Positions 8,998 to 18,424 of a DNA stretch of 64,000 nt are shown here, piece by piece. Source of the DNA: Kappaphycus alvarezii (Eukaryota > Rhodophyta > Florideophyceae > Gigartinales > Solieriaceae); the NCBI GenBank assembly GCA_002205965.3, contig NADL03000537.1, positions 310,001-374,000 on the forward strand, written 5' to 3'. The position numbers were made by a program, and so were the translations under genes. Within the stretch, counting starts at the first letter, position 1; each line of letters begins with the position of its first letter. The notes below the pieces were generated by a model. That model was given only the letters and a program-made list of their open reading frames with translations, did no database searches and was not told where the DNA came from.

Positions 8998-11016
8998 TCA
9001 ATAACTCAAGACTCTTTCGACGGCCTCACTCAAACGCCGAATCGGTAAAAAGTCGTCCTCCAGGTTGCGTGCGAAGGGTACCGGCGTATCTAGAGCGCCG
9101 ACGCGAGTCACCGGGGCATCGAGGTGGTCGAAAAGAACCTCGCCGATCTCGGCGGCAATCTCGGCACCAAAGCCTCCCGTCCGTGTGTCTTCATGCAGCA
9201 CCAAACACCGACTGGTTTTTCGCACCGAATCGAAAACCCGTTCGCGATCCCAAGGAAGCAGTGAACGCAGGTCGATAACCTCGACACCGCTTCGACGCTC
9301 ACTTTCCGACATCGCCCACCTGACGCCGCTTCCATACGTCACAATGGTGAGAGAATCTCCATGGGAGCGCAATGCAGCTTCGCCAATAGGCGAACTCAGA
9401 GGATCTTCATCAACCACTCCCTCAACACTTCGATAAAGTTTTTTGTGCTCGAAAAAGAGCACCGGATTTGGGTCGCGAATGCTCGCGAGAAGAAGTCCTT
9501 TGGCATCAGCGGCGGTAGCCGGGTAGACAACTTTCAACCCAGGCACATGAGTAAACCAAGCTTCCGTAGACTGTGAATGGAAGGGCCCTGCGCCCACGCC
9601 AGCTCCGGAGGGAAGACGAACCGTGACATTCACCGGCTGGCCCCAGCGGTAGTGAGTTTTTGCGAGATTGTTGACGAGTTGGTTGAAGCCACATGAAACG
9701 AAGTCGGCGAACTGCATCTCGATTACCGAGGCGCGTCCTGCAACCGCCAAGCCGAGAGCCGCGCCTAGGACCGCCGACTCGCACAGCGGCGTATTGCGTA
9801 CCCGCCCAGCGCCGAATCGCTCGAGCAAACCCGCGGTCACCTTAAAAACCCCACCGTAGTCAGCGATATCCTGACCCATCACAACAAGCCCGGGATTTTC
9901 CTCCATCGCCTGGACGAGTGCCATGGCGATAGCATCGACCAAGCGTCGTGTCGGACCCCGAGGCACGCTCGAAGATCTGCCGCTAGGCACCGGCGATGGA
10001 GCGTAGACAGCGTTCAGCTCCCGGCGACCGTCCGCCTCCGGATCGGGCATAGAGAAGACTTCCTCCCATGCATCGTCGATCGTGCGCTGGTGATCGCCGC
10101 GCAGCTTTGCGATCTGCGCACTCGTCAAGACCTTACGTTCAAGCAGAGTCTTTTCCAAAGCCGCAACCGGATCACGTCTGCCCCACAGGTCAAGCAACTC
10201 CGCCGGGACGTAGCGGACCCCAGACGCCTCTTCATGCCCCCGCATCCGAAAGGTCGTCGCCTCTAAAAGAAGCGGTCGCGGTCTGGTCCGCATCTGGGCG
10301 GCGGCCTCTCGGACCGCATGAAATACCGCAAAGACATCGTTGCCATCGATCCGAAGCCCATCGATCCCGTAGCCCACCGCTTTATCGGTAAAACGCTTAC
10401 AACGATACTGCTCTACCGACGGGGTGGAGAGACCATAACCGTTGTTTTCGATCAGAAAAATGACCGGTAGGTCCCAAACTGCTGCGAGATTAACCGCTTC
10501 ATGAAAATCACCCTGACTCGTACCCCCATCGCCAGAAAAAACCGCCACGACCTGGCCTGAGCCGTCCAGGCGCGCAGCTAAGGCTAAGCCATCCGCGACG
10601 CCGAGCATCGCCCCGAGATGAGAGATCATCCCGACGATATGACTTTCTGGAGCACCAAAGTGAAAGCTGCGGTCTCGACCCTGCGTGTAACCTTCTGGCT
10701 TTCCCTGCCACTGAGCAAAGAGTCGGGAGAGTGGAAGGTCACGACCGGTAAAAACGCCAAGATTGCGGTGCAACGGAAGGATAAAATCATCCTCACTGAG
10801 GGCGGCCACCAAGCCCACGGCTACGGCCTCCTGGCCGATCCCCGAAAACCATTTGCTCAAACGCCCCTGGCGAAGGAGATTCAACGACTTCTCCTCGATC
10901 AAACGCGCTAGCACCATTCGGTCGTAGAGATGGCGTTGAGTTCGCTCGTCGAGTTCCTTCGGGTCGAGCAGCAGTTTGACGGGCTGGCGATGATCGATGG
11001 AGTGCATCTTCAGCAC
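8998..11016 (-). CDS. 2-oxoacid dehydrogenase E1, fused alpha and beta subunits (branched-chain type)
   Basis: A 672-aa fusion of the two subunits of a thiamine-diphosphate decarboxylating E1. The alpha part (to about residue 345) has the ThDP motif from G162-D163-G164 to N191-N192, a phosphate-loop-like HEEASGVRY segment and an N-terminal GxGQEA element. The beta part starts near residue 358 and contains the VVMGQDIADYGGVFK and RNTPLCESAVLGAA motifs. Family knowledge: such fusions act as 2-oxoisovalerate or related dehydrogenase E1, passing an acyl group to a lipoyl E2. No E2 or E3 gene lies nearby. The start is GTG 11016 or ATG 11007; neither has a strong ribosome site. Confidence 0.88.
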   Translation of the reverse strand: MLKMHSIDHRQPVKLLLDPKELDERTQRHLYDRMVLARLIEEKSLNLLRQGRLSKWFSGIGQEAVAVGLVAALSEDDFILPLHRNLGVFTGRDLPLSRLFAQWQGKPEGYTQGRDRSFHFGAPESHIVGMISHLGAMLGVADGLALAARLDGSGQVVAVFSGDGGTSQGDFHEAVNLAAVWDLPVIFLIENNGYGLSTPSVEQYRCKRFTDKAVGYGIDGLRIDGNDVFAVFHAVREAAAQMRTRPRPLLLEATTFRMRGHEEASGVRYVPAELLDLWGRRDPVAALEKTLLERKVLTSAQIAKLRGDHQRTIDDAWEEVFSMPDPEADGRRELNAVYAPSPVPSGRSSSVPRGPTRRLVDAIAMALVQAMEENPGLVVMGQDIADYGGVFKVTAGLLERFGAGRVRNTPLCESAVLGAALGLAVAGRASVIEMQFADFVSCGFNQLVNNLAKTHYRWGQPVNVTVRLPSGAGVGAGPFHSQSTEAWFTHVPGLKVVYPATAADAKGLLLASIRDPNPVLFFEHKKLYRSVEGVVDEDPLSSPIGEAALRSHGDSLTIVTYGSGVRWAMSESERRSGVEVIDLRSLLPWDRERVFDSVRKTSRCLVLHEDTRTGGFGAEIAAEIGEVLFDHLDAPVTRVGALDTPVPFARNLEDDFLPIRRLSEAVERVLSY

Positions 11017-11101
11017 GCTTTAGCAAACTAGAGCCACATAGCCCACTATCGGGGCCGCTTACGCTCATCAACCTTCGGCCGCACACGAGGCAGGTCAAGG
11101 C

Positions 11102-12865
11102 TCAACCGAACTCTGCGACGTCAAACTCCATCAGATTCGAACAACCCGCCTCGAGCACGGCGACGATCGACTGCGTTTTAGGAAGCAGATTACGCACAAA
11201 GTACTGCGCAGTTTTCAATTTGGTCGGCGCTTCGGGATACTCACGATCGAAGGCGTGAGTCACCATCCGGCACCACACATAAGTCAGCGCCGTCAAAGCG
11301 AAGAGATTGAGATAGGGAGAAGCCACCGCACCAACAAGCTCCGGATCTTCCTTGGCTTGAACACCCAAACGCTTGGTCTGTCGGGCCAATATTGCAGCAA
11401 CCGACTCCAACGCCACACTCAGCTCCGCTGTGCGCTCATCCGATGCCGCACGAGCAACCGCGGTCATGACCCGTTTTTGAAAAACACGAAGGAGCCGACC
11501 CTCCTTCATCGGGAGCTTTCGCCCGACAAGGTCAAGAGCCTGAATGTGATTTGTACCCTCGTAGATCATCGCGATCCGTACGTCCCGAAGATACTGTTCG
11601 ATATTCCAATCGCGGGTGTAGCCAGCACCACCGCAGACTTGCAGTGCTTCTGATACACTCTCAAACCCTCGCTCGGTCCCGTAACTCTTCATCACCGGAG
11701 TGAGAAGCGCCACTAAATCCGCGGCCTCGTCGCGACGCCCACCGTCGGGGTGGCTGCGCGCAATTTCGATTTCATAGGCGATCCACACCGCCAGACCTCG
11801 AAGCCCTTCGTTGCTCGCTTTGACATTCAGTAGCATACGCCGAACGTCCGGATGCACCAAGATTGAGTCGGCCTCCGCATGGTGATCGCGCTTCGAAGGG
11901 TCGAGGGAACGTGACTGACGTCTGTCTTTTGCGAAGGCCAATGCGGTCTGATAAGCCGCCTCCCCTAACGCTACACCTTCCAAACCGACGTAGAGCCGAG
12001 CCTCGTTCATCATTGTGAACATCGCCCGCATCCCACGATGCGGTTCACCCACAAGGTAACCCGTTGCTCCTTCGAGAGACATGACACACGTTGGCGACGC
12101 GTGAATACCCATCTTATGTTCAATGCCCGTGCAATAAATCGAATTGCGCTCGCCATCGATGAACTTCGGCACCACGAAAGTTGAAATCCCTTTGATTCCG
12201 GGGGGTGCATCGGGCAGCCGCGCCAATACAAGATGAATGATGTTGTCGGTCAGATCATGCTCGCCGAACGTGATCCAAATCTTAGTGCCCGTGAGTGTGT
12301 GACTTCCGTCGTTTTGTGGTTCGGCCTTAGTCGTCACGAGACCGAGGTCCGTTCCGCATTGCGGCTCGGTCAGGCACATCGTTCCGGCCCACTCCCCGGT
12401 CACGAGTTTCGGAATGTAGAAGTTCTTTTGTTCGTCGCTACCATGCTCGAGCAACGCTGATACCAAATCTTGCGTGAGCCCAGGTGCCATCGAGAACGAC
12501 TTGTTGGCCGCAGTAATCATCTCGGAGACAACGCAACGTACCGGTTCCGGGGCTCCAGTACCGCCGTATTGCGGCGGGCCACTGAGACTCAGCGTACCCT
12601 GCGCCGCAAGGACCTGATAGGCTTCACGAAAACCCTCCGGTGTGGTCACGTCATGGGTTTCGGAGTTCCACGAGACACCAGCGTCGTCTCCGCTTCGGTT
12701 CAGAGGAGCGAGACGCTCGTCAAAGACCGTCGCGGTGGACGTCAAAAGCGCCTCGACCGTTTCTCGGTCGAAAGCGTCAAAAGCATCTATTTGATTTATT
12801 TCATCCAGACCAAATGCATCGAGGACAAACATTAATTCATCGATAGGCGGTTTGTAATACTGCAT
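11102..12865 (-). CDS. Acyl-CoA dehydrogenase (DmdC/long-chain type)
   Basis: 587 aa from ATG 12865, preceded by GGAG about 11 nt upstream. The N-terminus (YKPPIDELMFVLDAFG) is the extra helical segment typical of the DmdC-like/broad long-chain acyl-CoA dehydrogenase subfamily. FAD and substrate motifs include MCLTEPQCGTDLG, KIWITFGEHDL and VCGGAGYTRDWNIEQYLRD. The YEGTNHIQALDL motif holds the predicted catalytic glutamate, followed by a C-terminal helical extension. It oxidises an acyl-CoA to the 2-enoyl-CoA, reducing ETF. It lies 85 bp upstream of, and on the same strand as, the E1 gene, so shared transcription is likely; a role in branched-chain or fatty-acid catabolism fits both. Confidence 0.9.
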   Translation of the reverse strand: MQYYKPPIDELMFVLDAFGLDEINQIDAFDAFDRETVEALLTSTATVFDERLAPLNRSGDDAGVSWNSETHDVTTPEGFREAYQVLAAQGTLSLSGPPQYGGTGAPEPVRCVVSEMITAANKSFSMAPGLTQDLVSALLEHGSDEQKNFYIPKLVTGEWAGTMCLTEPQCGTDLGLVTTKAEPQNDGSHTLTGTKIWITFGEHDLTDNIIHLVLARLPDAPPGIKGISTFVVPKFIDGERNSIYCTGIEHKMGIHASPTCVMSLEGATGYLVGEPHRGMRAMFTMMNEARLYVGLEGVALGEAAYQTALAFAKDRRQSRSLDPSKRDHHAEADSILVHPDVRRMLLNVKASNEGLRGLAVWIAYEIEIARSHPDGGRRDEAADLVALLTPVMKSYGTERGFESVSEALQVCGGAGYTRDWNIEQYLRDVRIAMIYEGTNHIQALDLVGRKLPMKEGRLLRVFQKRVMTAVARAASDERTAELSVALESVAAILARQTKRLGVQAKEDPELVGAVASPYLNLFALTALTYVWCRMVTHAFDREYPEAPTKLKTAQYFVRNLLPKTQSIVAVLEAGCSNLMEFDVAEFG

Positions 12866-13014
12866 AATCTGGTTTTCTCCTGCGGTGGCGAGCTCGTGGA
12901 TACCGTGAACCCCTAAACCTCTAGACCTGATGCATTTGATGCAGCTTGTCAACGGCTTGTCCTCCGTCGGAAATCGACCGACAGTGGACTCGCCACGAGG
13001 GAGTACGACACGCG

Positions 13015-13572
13015 ATGGACTGGGCGAAAGACGAAGATTCACGGCTCTGGGCTCAGATTTGGCGGGAGCTTAAACGCGCTGAAATGAACCGTCGCCTACC
13101 CTGGCGAACGCCAATAGTCACCACCACCTCCCCGAAGGGCTCCCAGGGGCGCGTTGTTGTTCTGAGAACCGTCGATTTCGAGCATGAAACTCTGAGTTTC
13201 CATACCGACTCCCGGTCACCCAAAGCCGATCAGCTTCGTCAAGATCCACGCCTCCAATGGATATTTTGGGACCCTCGCGATGAAGTCCAACTCCGCGTAG
13301 ACTCCCGCTGTACCCTCCACCAAGGCGATGAGGTTGCTAAAGCGCGATGGCAGCACCAGCACGAATCAACACGTGTACTTTTTTCCGGTCGAAACGCTCC
13401 GGGCACCCCTCAACGTCAAGCTGAGGCTGGCGAAGCGACCATGCCTTTCTCCAACTTCATGTGGGTCGAGACATCCGTTCGATCGGTCGATTGGCTTTGG
13501 CTCAAGCCGAAGCCTCATGTGCGTAAGCACTTCGACTGCGAAAGGAAACTGAGTGAAAGCGTGATCCCGTAA
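13015..13572 (+). CDS. Pyridoxamine-5'-phosphate-oxidase-like flavin split-barrel protein
   Basis: 185 aa from ATG 13015, with GAGGGAG about 10 nt upstream. The sequence fits the PNPOx-like FMN-binding split barrel (Alr4036/Pyridox_oxase_2 group): GRVVVLRTVDFE, SFHTDSRSPKADQLRQDPR and WIFWDPRDEVQLRVD strands, then a C-terminal VDWLWL-type segment. True PdxH proteins carry a different C-terminal RxxP dimerisation signature, which I do not see, so the substrate is unknown; it may be an FMN-dependent oxidoreductase. It diverges from the acyl-CoA dehydrogenase with about 150 bp between starts and precedes the carbonic anhydrase. Confidence 0.75.
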   Translation: MDWAKDEDSRLWAQIWRELKRAEMNRRLPWRTPIVTTTSPKGSQGRVVVLRTVDFEHETLSFHTDSRSPKADQLRQDPRLQWIFWDPRDEVQLRVDSRCTLHQGDEVAKARWQHQHESTRVLFSGRNAPGTPQRQAEAGEATMPFSNFMWVETSVRSVDWLWLKPKPHVRKHFDCERKLSESVIP

Positions 13573-13661
13573 CCCAACCGAACTCGATGCCGAAGCCGCA
13601 CGCCCGTGGGGTCTAACCATGGCGTTCTCGAGCTTCGAACCAACCATGGAGGAGAATTTCT

Positions 13662-14234
13662 ATGACACCAGCAGAGGCCTACAACGAGCTTCGTCAGGGT
13701 AATCAACGTTTTGTTTCAGGCCGGCCGCTCCACCCGAGAAACGACCTGAGTCGGCGCGGCGAACTCGTAGGCGGACAAAAACCGTTTGCCACCGTGCTCT
13801 CCTGCGCTGACTCCCGGGTCGTGCCTGAGCTTATCTTCGACCAAGGGCTGGGCGATCTCTTTGTGGTTCGTGTTGCCGGAAACGTTGCCAATTCGGCCTC
13901 AGTGGCGAGCATCGAATACGCCGTCGCCAACTTGGGTACCCAGCTGGTGGTGGTTCTCGGCCACCAAAGCTGCGGTGCGGTTACAGCGGCGGTGCAAGGC
14001 GGCGACCATGGCCCTAACCTCAACCATCTTTTGGGCCATATCACCCCAGCGCTCCACGGCGCTGGCACGACCGATATCGAAGCCGTGATCCGCAGTAACG
14101 CCAAGCTTACGGCTCACGCACTTTTAAACAGCTCTTCAATCTTACAGGGCGTTGATAACGTCCTTATTATTCCGGGCTACTACAGCCTCTCTACCGGCGA
14201 AGTGCAGTTCCTAGGGGATCCCCCTGCGGCCTAG
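13662..14234 (+). CDS. Beta-class carbonic anhydrase
   Basis: 190 aa, preceded by a near-consensus GGAGGAG site. It interconverts CO2 and bicarbonate in the cytoplasm. The zinc ligands and catalytic dyad are visible: C48-A-D50-S-R52, H101 and C104 in GHQSCGAV, with the intervening VVRVAGN stretch. Length is slightly short but complete for the family. No transporter neighbour marks it as part of a SulP-type bicarbonate system. It is followed 13 bp later by the phosphoesterase gene. Confidence 0.93.
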   Translation: MTPAEAYNELRQGNQRFVSGRPLHPRNDLSRRGELVGGQKPFATVLSCADSRVVPELIFDQGLGDLFVVRVAGNVANSASVASIEYAVANLGTQLVVVLGHQSCGAVTAAVQGGDHGPNLNHLLGHITPALHGAGTTDIEAVIRSNAKLTAHALLNSSSILQGVDNVLIIPGYYSLSTGEVQFLGDPPAA

Positions 14235-14247
14235 TCATTCGAAGGGA

Positions 14248-15012
14248 ATGCTGAACTCGTTGACGATGAATACAACTCCTGAACCCCAAACCGAAACCCG
14301 GTCTTCACACGCGCATGTGCTGATTGGCGATGGACATTTACGCGGGCGGCACGACGAGCTCGAACAATTTCGCACGCTGCTGGCGCGTATCGAGCGCGAT
14401 CGCATCGAGGAGCTCTCTATCCTTGGCGATCTGTTCGAACTTTGGTTGGCTATCGACGATGCGATGCCCCGGTGGCAGCATGAAACGTTGAACGATCTCT
14501 ACACGCTCCGAGACCGCGGTGTGAAGCTACGCTATGCTATCGGCAACAAGGACTACTTCGTTTCGCAATGGAACCGTAAACACGGTCTATTTGACTCGGT
14601 GATCGACGAGCCCGAGCGCGTCGAATCTCCTCAAGGCCTACTCTACCTTGCCCATGGTGACAGAGTGAATCAAAGGGACCGTCAGTACCAGCTCTGGCGT
14701 AAGATCTCGCGCTCAACACCGGCAACCGCTTTAGCACTGGCCTTGCCTCCGTCTTGGCTAGGAAAACTTGGCCAATGGATGGCAGTGAAAATGGAAACGA
14801 CGAACTCGAACCATAAGATCGGTTTTCCCGAAGAGGAACTGCGAGCGCGAGCGAGTGAGCTCCCTCCTGGAAAAGCCATTCAGTTTTACGGTCATTTTCA
14901 CGTGCACCACGATCTGAGCATCGGCGATAAACGCGTCATCACGTTACCCTTCTTGGCCGAGGAAAATGCCGGGCTCATCGTGGATCACGCCGGCATACGT
15001 CGCTACCCGTGA
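14248..15012 (+). CDS. UDP-2,3-diacylglucosamine hydrolase-like metallophosphoesterase (LpxH-like)
   Basis: 254 aa. Calcineurin-like motifs appear in order: D28-G-H30 (usually DxH), G60-D61 in GDLFELW, GNKD at about 99-102 (usually GNHD or GNRD), HGD at 136-138 and GHFHVHH near 215. The GDLFELW block and spacing resemble LpxH, which removes UMP from UDP-diacylglucosamine in lipid A synthesis at the inner membrane. The N-terminus has an extra ~20 residues; ATG 14266 is an alternative start and neither has good spacing to a ribosome site. Other lipid A genes are absent nearby, so the exact substrate is inferred. Confidence 0.75.
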   Translation: MLNSLTMNTTPEPQTETRSSHAHVLIGDGHLRGRHDELEQFRTLLARIERDRIEELSILGDLFELWLAIDDAMPRWQHETLNDLYTLRDRGVKLRYAIGNKDYFVSQWNRKHGLFDSVIDEPERVESPQGLLYLAHGDRVNQRDRQYQLWRKISRSTPATALALALPPSWLGKLGQWMAVKMETTNSNHKIGFPEEELRARASELPPGKAIQFYGHFHVHHDLSIGDKRVITLPFLAEENAGLIVDHAGIRRYP

Positions 15013-15036
15013 TGCCGTGATGGCCGCGGAAGCGCC

Positions 15037-15063
15037 AGCCCAGACAGCCCAGACAGCCCAGAC
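15037..15063 (+). repeat. Short tandem repeat, 3 x 9 bp
   Basis: Three perfect head-to-tail copies of AGCCCAGAC occupy the 66-bp gap between the convergent phosphoesterase and dienelactone hydrolase-like genes. It is too short to be a known element; copy number could vary by slippage. No function is proposed. Confidence 0.85.
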
Positions 15064-15078
15064 AACGGTGTGCATCCT

Positions 15079-15963
15079 CTAATAGGCTTGGTCGAGCATC
15101 GCAGTGAGCTCAGCCCATGATTTTTGGTCGGCTTCTTCGTCGTAGGCTAGGGGTCTATCAAACTTCTTACCGAGTGCGGTGGCCTGTGGGTTGGTGAATC
15201 CGTGCAAAGCACCGGGGTAGCTGATGAAGGTGTAATCCACTTCGGCGCCATCCATCTCCTGCTTGAAAGCTTCGATGGCCTCGGGCGTGACGATGCGATC
15301 TTCGCCGCCGTTGGCGACTAAAATCTTCCCGTCAAACGCGCCCTTTTTCATCTCGGTGCTCGTTTGAAGAGCACCAGCATGAAAGGCTCCGACCACGTCG
15401 AGGTCCATGCCACGGCGTGCCATCTCCAAAACCACCGAGCCGCCGAAACAGTAGCCGATCGCCGAGATACGGTCGGGATCAGTCGTTGGATGTTGCACCA
15501 ACAGCTCCATCGCGGCGCGAAAGCGTTGCGCGGCGATTTCTTGGTCGCTCATCACTTGCTGAGCAAACTTCATGGCGTCATCGGGGTGGTCGGCCCGTTT
15601 GCCATCACCGTACAGATCGAGAGCTAATGCGGTGTAGCCCATCTCGGCCAGTTGACGGGCGCGATTTCGCGAGTAGTCATTATGGCCCCACCATTCATGG
15701 ACCACGATGACTCCAGGGCGTGGACCTTCAACCGATTCGTCATAGACGACAAAGCCCTTCAGTGTCTTACCACCACCCTCATAACTGACTTCTTCACCTT
15801 TGAGCTTGCTCTGCCCTGGAGGATTTGCTTCGGCATCGGCAGAATCTGATTCATCGACTACCGCTTGCGGCTCGGGTTCGGGACGATTTTCCGGGGGGGT
15901 AGGTCTCGGAGTACACCCCGCGACGACTCCGACAAGGACTGTGGCCATTCTATTTCGATTCAT
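15079..15963 (-). CDS. Dienelactone hydrolase family lipoprotein
   Basis: 294 aa from ATG 15963, with GAGGAG 8 nt upstream. The N-terminus is a lipoprotein signal: MNRNRMATVLVGVVAGC with lipobox V-A-G-C, then a Pro/Glu/Asp-rich linker of about 45 residues. The alpha/beta-hydrolase domain follows, with VVHEWWGHND (oxyanion strand), IGYCFGGS (Cys nucleophile as in dienelactone hydrolases), GGEDRIVTPE (Asp) and GALHGFTNP (His). It probably hydrolyses an ester or lactone on the periplasmic face. A C7 tract in the linker coding strand is a slippage-prone site. Confidence 0.87.
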   Translation of the reverse strand: MNRNRMATVLVGVVAGCTPRPTPPENRPEPEPQAVVDESDSADAEANPPGQSKLKGEEVSYEGGGKTLKGFVVYDESVEGPRPGVIVVHEWWGHNDYSRNRARQLAEMGYTALALDLYGDGKRADHPDDAMKFAQQVMSDQEIAAQRFRAAMELLVQHPTTDPDRISAIGYCFGGSVVLEMARRGMDLDVVGAFHAGALQTSTEMKKGAFDGKILVANGGEDRIVTPEAIEAFKQEMDGAEVDYTFISYPGALHGFTNPQATALGKKFDRPLAYDEEADQKSWAELTAMLDQAY

Positions 15964-16108
15964 GACGTTGCTCCTCGGTGGTCTATCCCTATAGACGAGG
16001 GGAACCCTGAATGGAAGGGCACAAAAAGGTACGTCACTGTTCGATTTCCGCCCGGTCGCTGCGCTTTTCACCTGGCGCCCGGATCACGGATGGTTTTTAG
16101 TCCAGCCA

Positions 16109-18397
16109 TTGAGTTCACCTCACGCAAATATCGGAGCACCCCTCTCCTTCTCCTCGACAACACATCGGGGAGTTGAGCCGCGCCCTTTCGTCCCGCGACT
16201 CACACTCTTTTCGGCTCCGGTCGTCGTCCACGCACCTGAGGCAGGAACGTTTGTCGACGAAGATCGAGCGGCCTTAGCAAGCCTGACCTTCGACTATGCA
16301 TCGTTCCAGGTGCGAAGTTCGGCGCCTGCGCGTCGCGGCGGTCAGGCCCGTTCCCGGGAGGACGAAGACCATGCACGTGTGGAGCTCGAACGCTGGGGAG
16401 CGGTCGATCTTCGTTGCTTGCCAGAGCTCGCCGAGGTGTCGAGCCGCGCCGACTATCTCATCGACCTCGAGGCCAGTCCCGAGACCCTCGGCAACTTTGC
16501 CCAAAGAGCACTCCCGACACTTCGGGCCCGCGGGTGGAGCGTCCATGTCGACCAGAGCTACCCCTTCCAGCTTGTCGACCAAGCACCGACTCTCAGCGTC
16601 GAGGAGCATAACGACGGTTGGTTTAATCTTCAGTTGGGGATCGTGGTCGAGGGCCGCTCGATCGATCTTCTTCCGATGCTCCTCGACCTCATCGATCGCG
16701 GTGATCTCGTCGGCCACTCATCAGACGAGGTGTTCTTGCGTTTGAATGACTCTCACTATCTCGCCCTCGAGCGCGATCGTTTGCGCCGCATCCTGAGAAC
16801 GGTGGTTGAGCTTCACGGACGGGAGCGCCAGGGCGACGGCGCGCGCCTTCCGGCGACCCATGCCCAGATGATTCACGATCTTGCCACCGGCTTTGATATC
16901 GAAGAGCCGCAACCGAGCTTCCGTGGGTCCAGCATCGAAAACTACCGCGCCAAGACACCTGAGGCGCCCCCACCGGAATCGCCCCGCGGGCTGCGTGCAG
17001 CACTGCGAAGCTATCAGCGCCAGGGCGTCGCGTGGCTCCACCAACGCGCCCGCAACGGCGGGGGGATCCTCGCCGATGATATGGGTTTGGGAAAAACGCT
17101 TCAGACCATCGCCCATCTCCTCCAGGAGTGTGAGACGGGAGTCGCAAACCGACCCAGCCTGGTCATCACACCGACCAGCCTCATCGAATCATGGAAAAAC
17201 GAATTTTCAAGATTTGCGCCATCGCTCACGGTCATTGCGCACCATGGCCCTCGTCACCTACGAAATTTTGCGCGGTGGTGCGTTGCCGACGTCGTCATCA
17301 CGTCCTACCCGCTTGTTCTGAAGGATTGCGAGGAATTTCACCTTCGCGATTTTCATGCGGTGGTCCTTGATGAAGCCCAGACCATCAAGAACTCCCGAAG
17401 CCGGATCAATCGCGCCGTCAACGATCTCCATGCCCACCATCGGCTCTGCCTTACGGGAACCCCGGTCGAAAACGGTCTCGACGAGCTCTGGGCTCTGATC
17501 GACTTTGTCAATCCCGGTTTCTTGGGTTCAAAGCGGCGTTTTCGCGAGCTCTACCGCGATCCGATCGAAAAGGATGGGAGCGAGGAGCGTCTCGAGGCTC
17601 TCCGCCACTGGGTTTCACCCCTGATCTTGCGACGCTCCAAAAGCCAGGTGGCCTCTGAACTACCGGCGAAGACCGAGTTGATTCATCACGTCGAGCTCGA
17701 GGGAGATCAACGCGATCTCTACGAGAGCATCCGCGTGGCCGCCCATGAGCGTGTGCGCCGCGCGGTTCGGCACCGCGGGGTATCGGGAGCAACGGTGCAG
17801 ATTCTAGACGCTTTGATGAAGCTGCGCCAAGTGTGCTGCGATCCGCGTTTGGTGGGTCTGGAGGCGGCAGCCAGTGTCGTTCGCTCTGCCAAATACGAAC
17901 ACCTCTTCAAATTGGTGGTGCCCCAGCTCGCTCACGGACACCGCTTTTTGATATTTTCCCAATTTACCTCGATGCTGGAGCTTATCGAGCAGGGCTTTGC
18001 CGAACGCCGCATAGCCACTCTCAAACTCACCGGTAAAGTTCGCGAACGCCAGAGTCTTGTTGAACGTTTTCAACGCGGCGAGGCCAACGTCTTTCTGATC
18101 AGCTTGAAAGCCGGCGGTGTTGGTCTCACACTCACCGGCGCCGACAATGTGATCCACTACGACCCTTGGTGGAATCCCGCCATTCAAGCTCAGGCGACCG
18201 ACCGCGCCCATCGTATCGGTCAACGACGTCGTGTCTTCGCCACCAGCCTCATCGCGGCCGGAAGCGTCGAGGAGCGAATCATTCGTCTTCAACGCAAAAA
18301 GAGTGCTCTCGCCGAGCAGATCTTGGCTCCGGGCCTCTCGGCGCTGCGCTCCATGACAAGCGGCGACGTCGACGGTTTGTTTGAGCCCTTGCCTTGA
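16109..18397 (+). CDS. SNF2-family DNA-dependent ATPase/helicase
   Basis: About 762 aa. The C-terminal two thirds is a canonical SNF2 motor: Walker A MGLGKT (325-330), DEAQ box (421-424) with TIKN, LTGTPVENGLDELW, the RRSK segment, SLKAGGVGLTLTGAD and the RAHRIGQ motif VI. The first ~290 residues show no SWIM or other domain I recognise. The start is uncertain: TTG 16109 has no ribosome site, and the frame is open upstream without a better codon. It would remodel protein-DNA complexes or act in repair. It diverges from the hydrolase lipoprotein gene by about 145 bp and is followed by the glycosyltransferase operon after 27 bp. Confidence 0.88.
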   Translation: MSSPHANIGAPLSFSSTTHRGVEPRPFVPRLTLFSAPVVVHAPEAGTFVDEDRAALASLTFDYASFQVRSSAPARRGGQARSREDEDHARVELERWGAVDLRCLPELAEVSSRADYLIDLEASPETLGNFAQRALPTLRARGWSVHVDQSYPFQLVDQAPTLSVEEHNDGWFNLQLGIVVEGRSIDLLPMLLDLIDRGDLVGHSSDEVFLRLNDSHYLALERDRLRRILRTVVELHGRERQGDGARLPATHAQMIHDLATGFDIEEPQPSFRGSSIENYRAKTPEAPPPESPRGLRAALRSYQRQGVAWLHQRARNGGGILADDMGLGKTLQTIAHLLQECETGVANRPSLVITPTSLIESWKNEFSRFAPSLTVIAHHGPRHLRNFARWCVADVVITSYPLVLKDCEEFHLRDFHAVVLDEAQTIKNSRSRINRAVNDLHAHHRLCLTGTPVENGLDELWALIDFVNPGFLGSKRRFRELYRDPIEKDGSEERLEALRHWVSPLILRRSKSQVASELPAKTELIHHVELEGDQRDLYESIRVAAHERVRRAVRHRGVSGATVQILDALMKLRQVCCDPRLVGLEAAASVVRSAKYEHLFKLVVPQLAHGHRFLIFSQFTSMLELIEQGFAERRIATLKLTGKVRERQSLVERFQRGEANVFLISLKAGGVGLTLTGADNVIHYDPWWNPAIQAQATDRAHRIGQRRRVFATSLIAAGSVEERIIRLQRKKSALAEQILAPGLSALRSMTSGDVDGLFEPLP

Positions 18398-18424
18398 GCG
18401 CCACGGCCGACGAAGACTCGCTGT

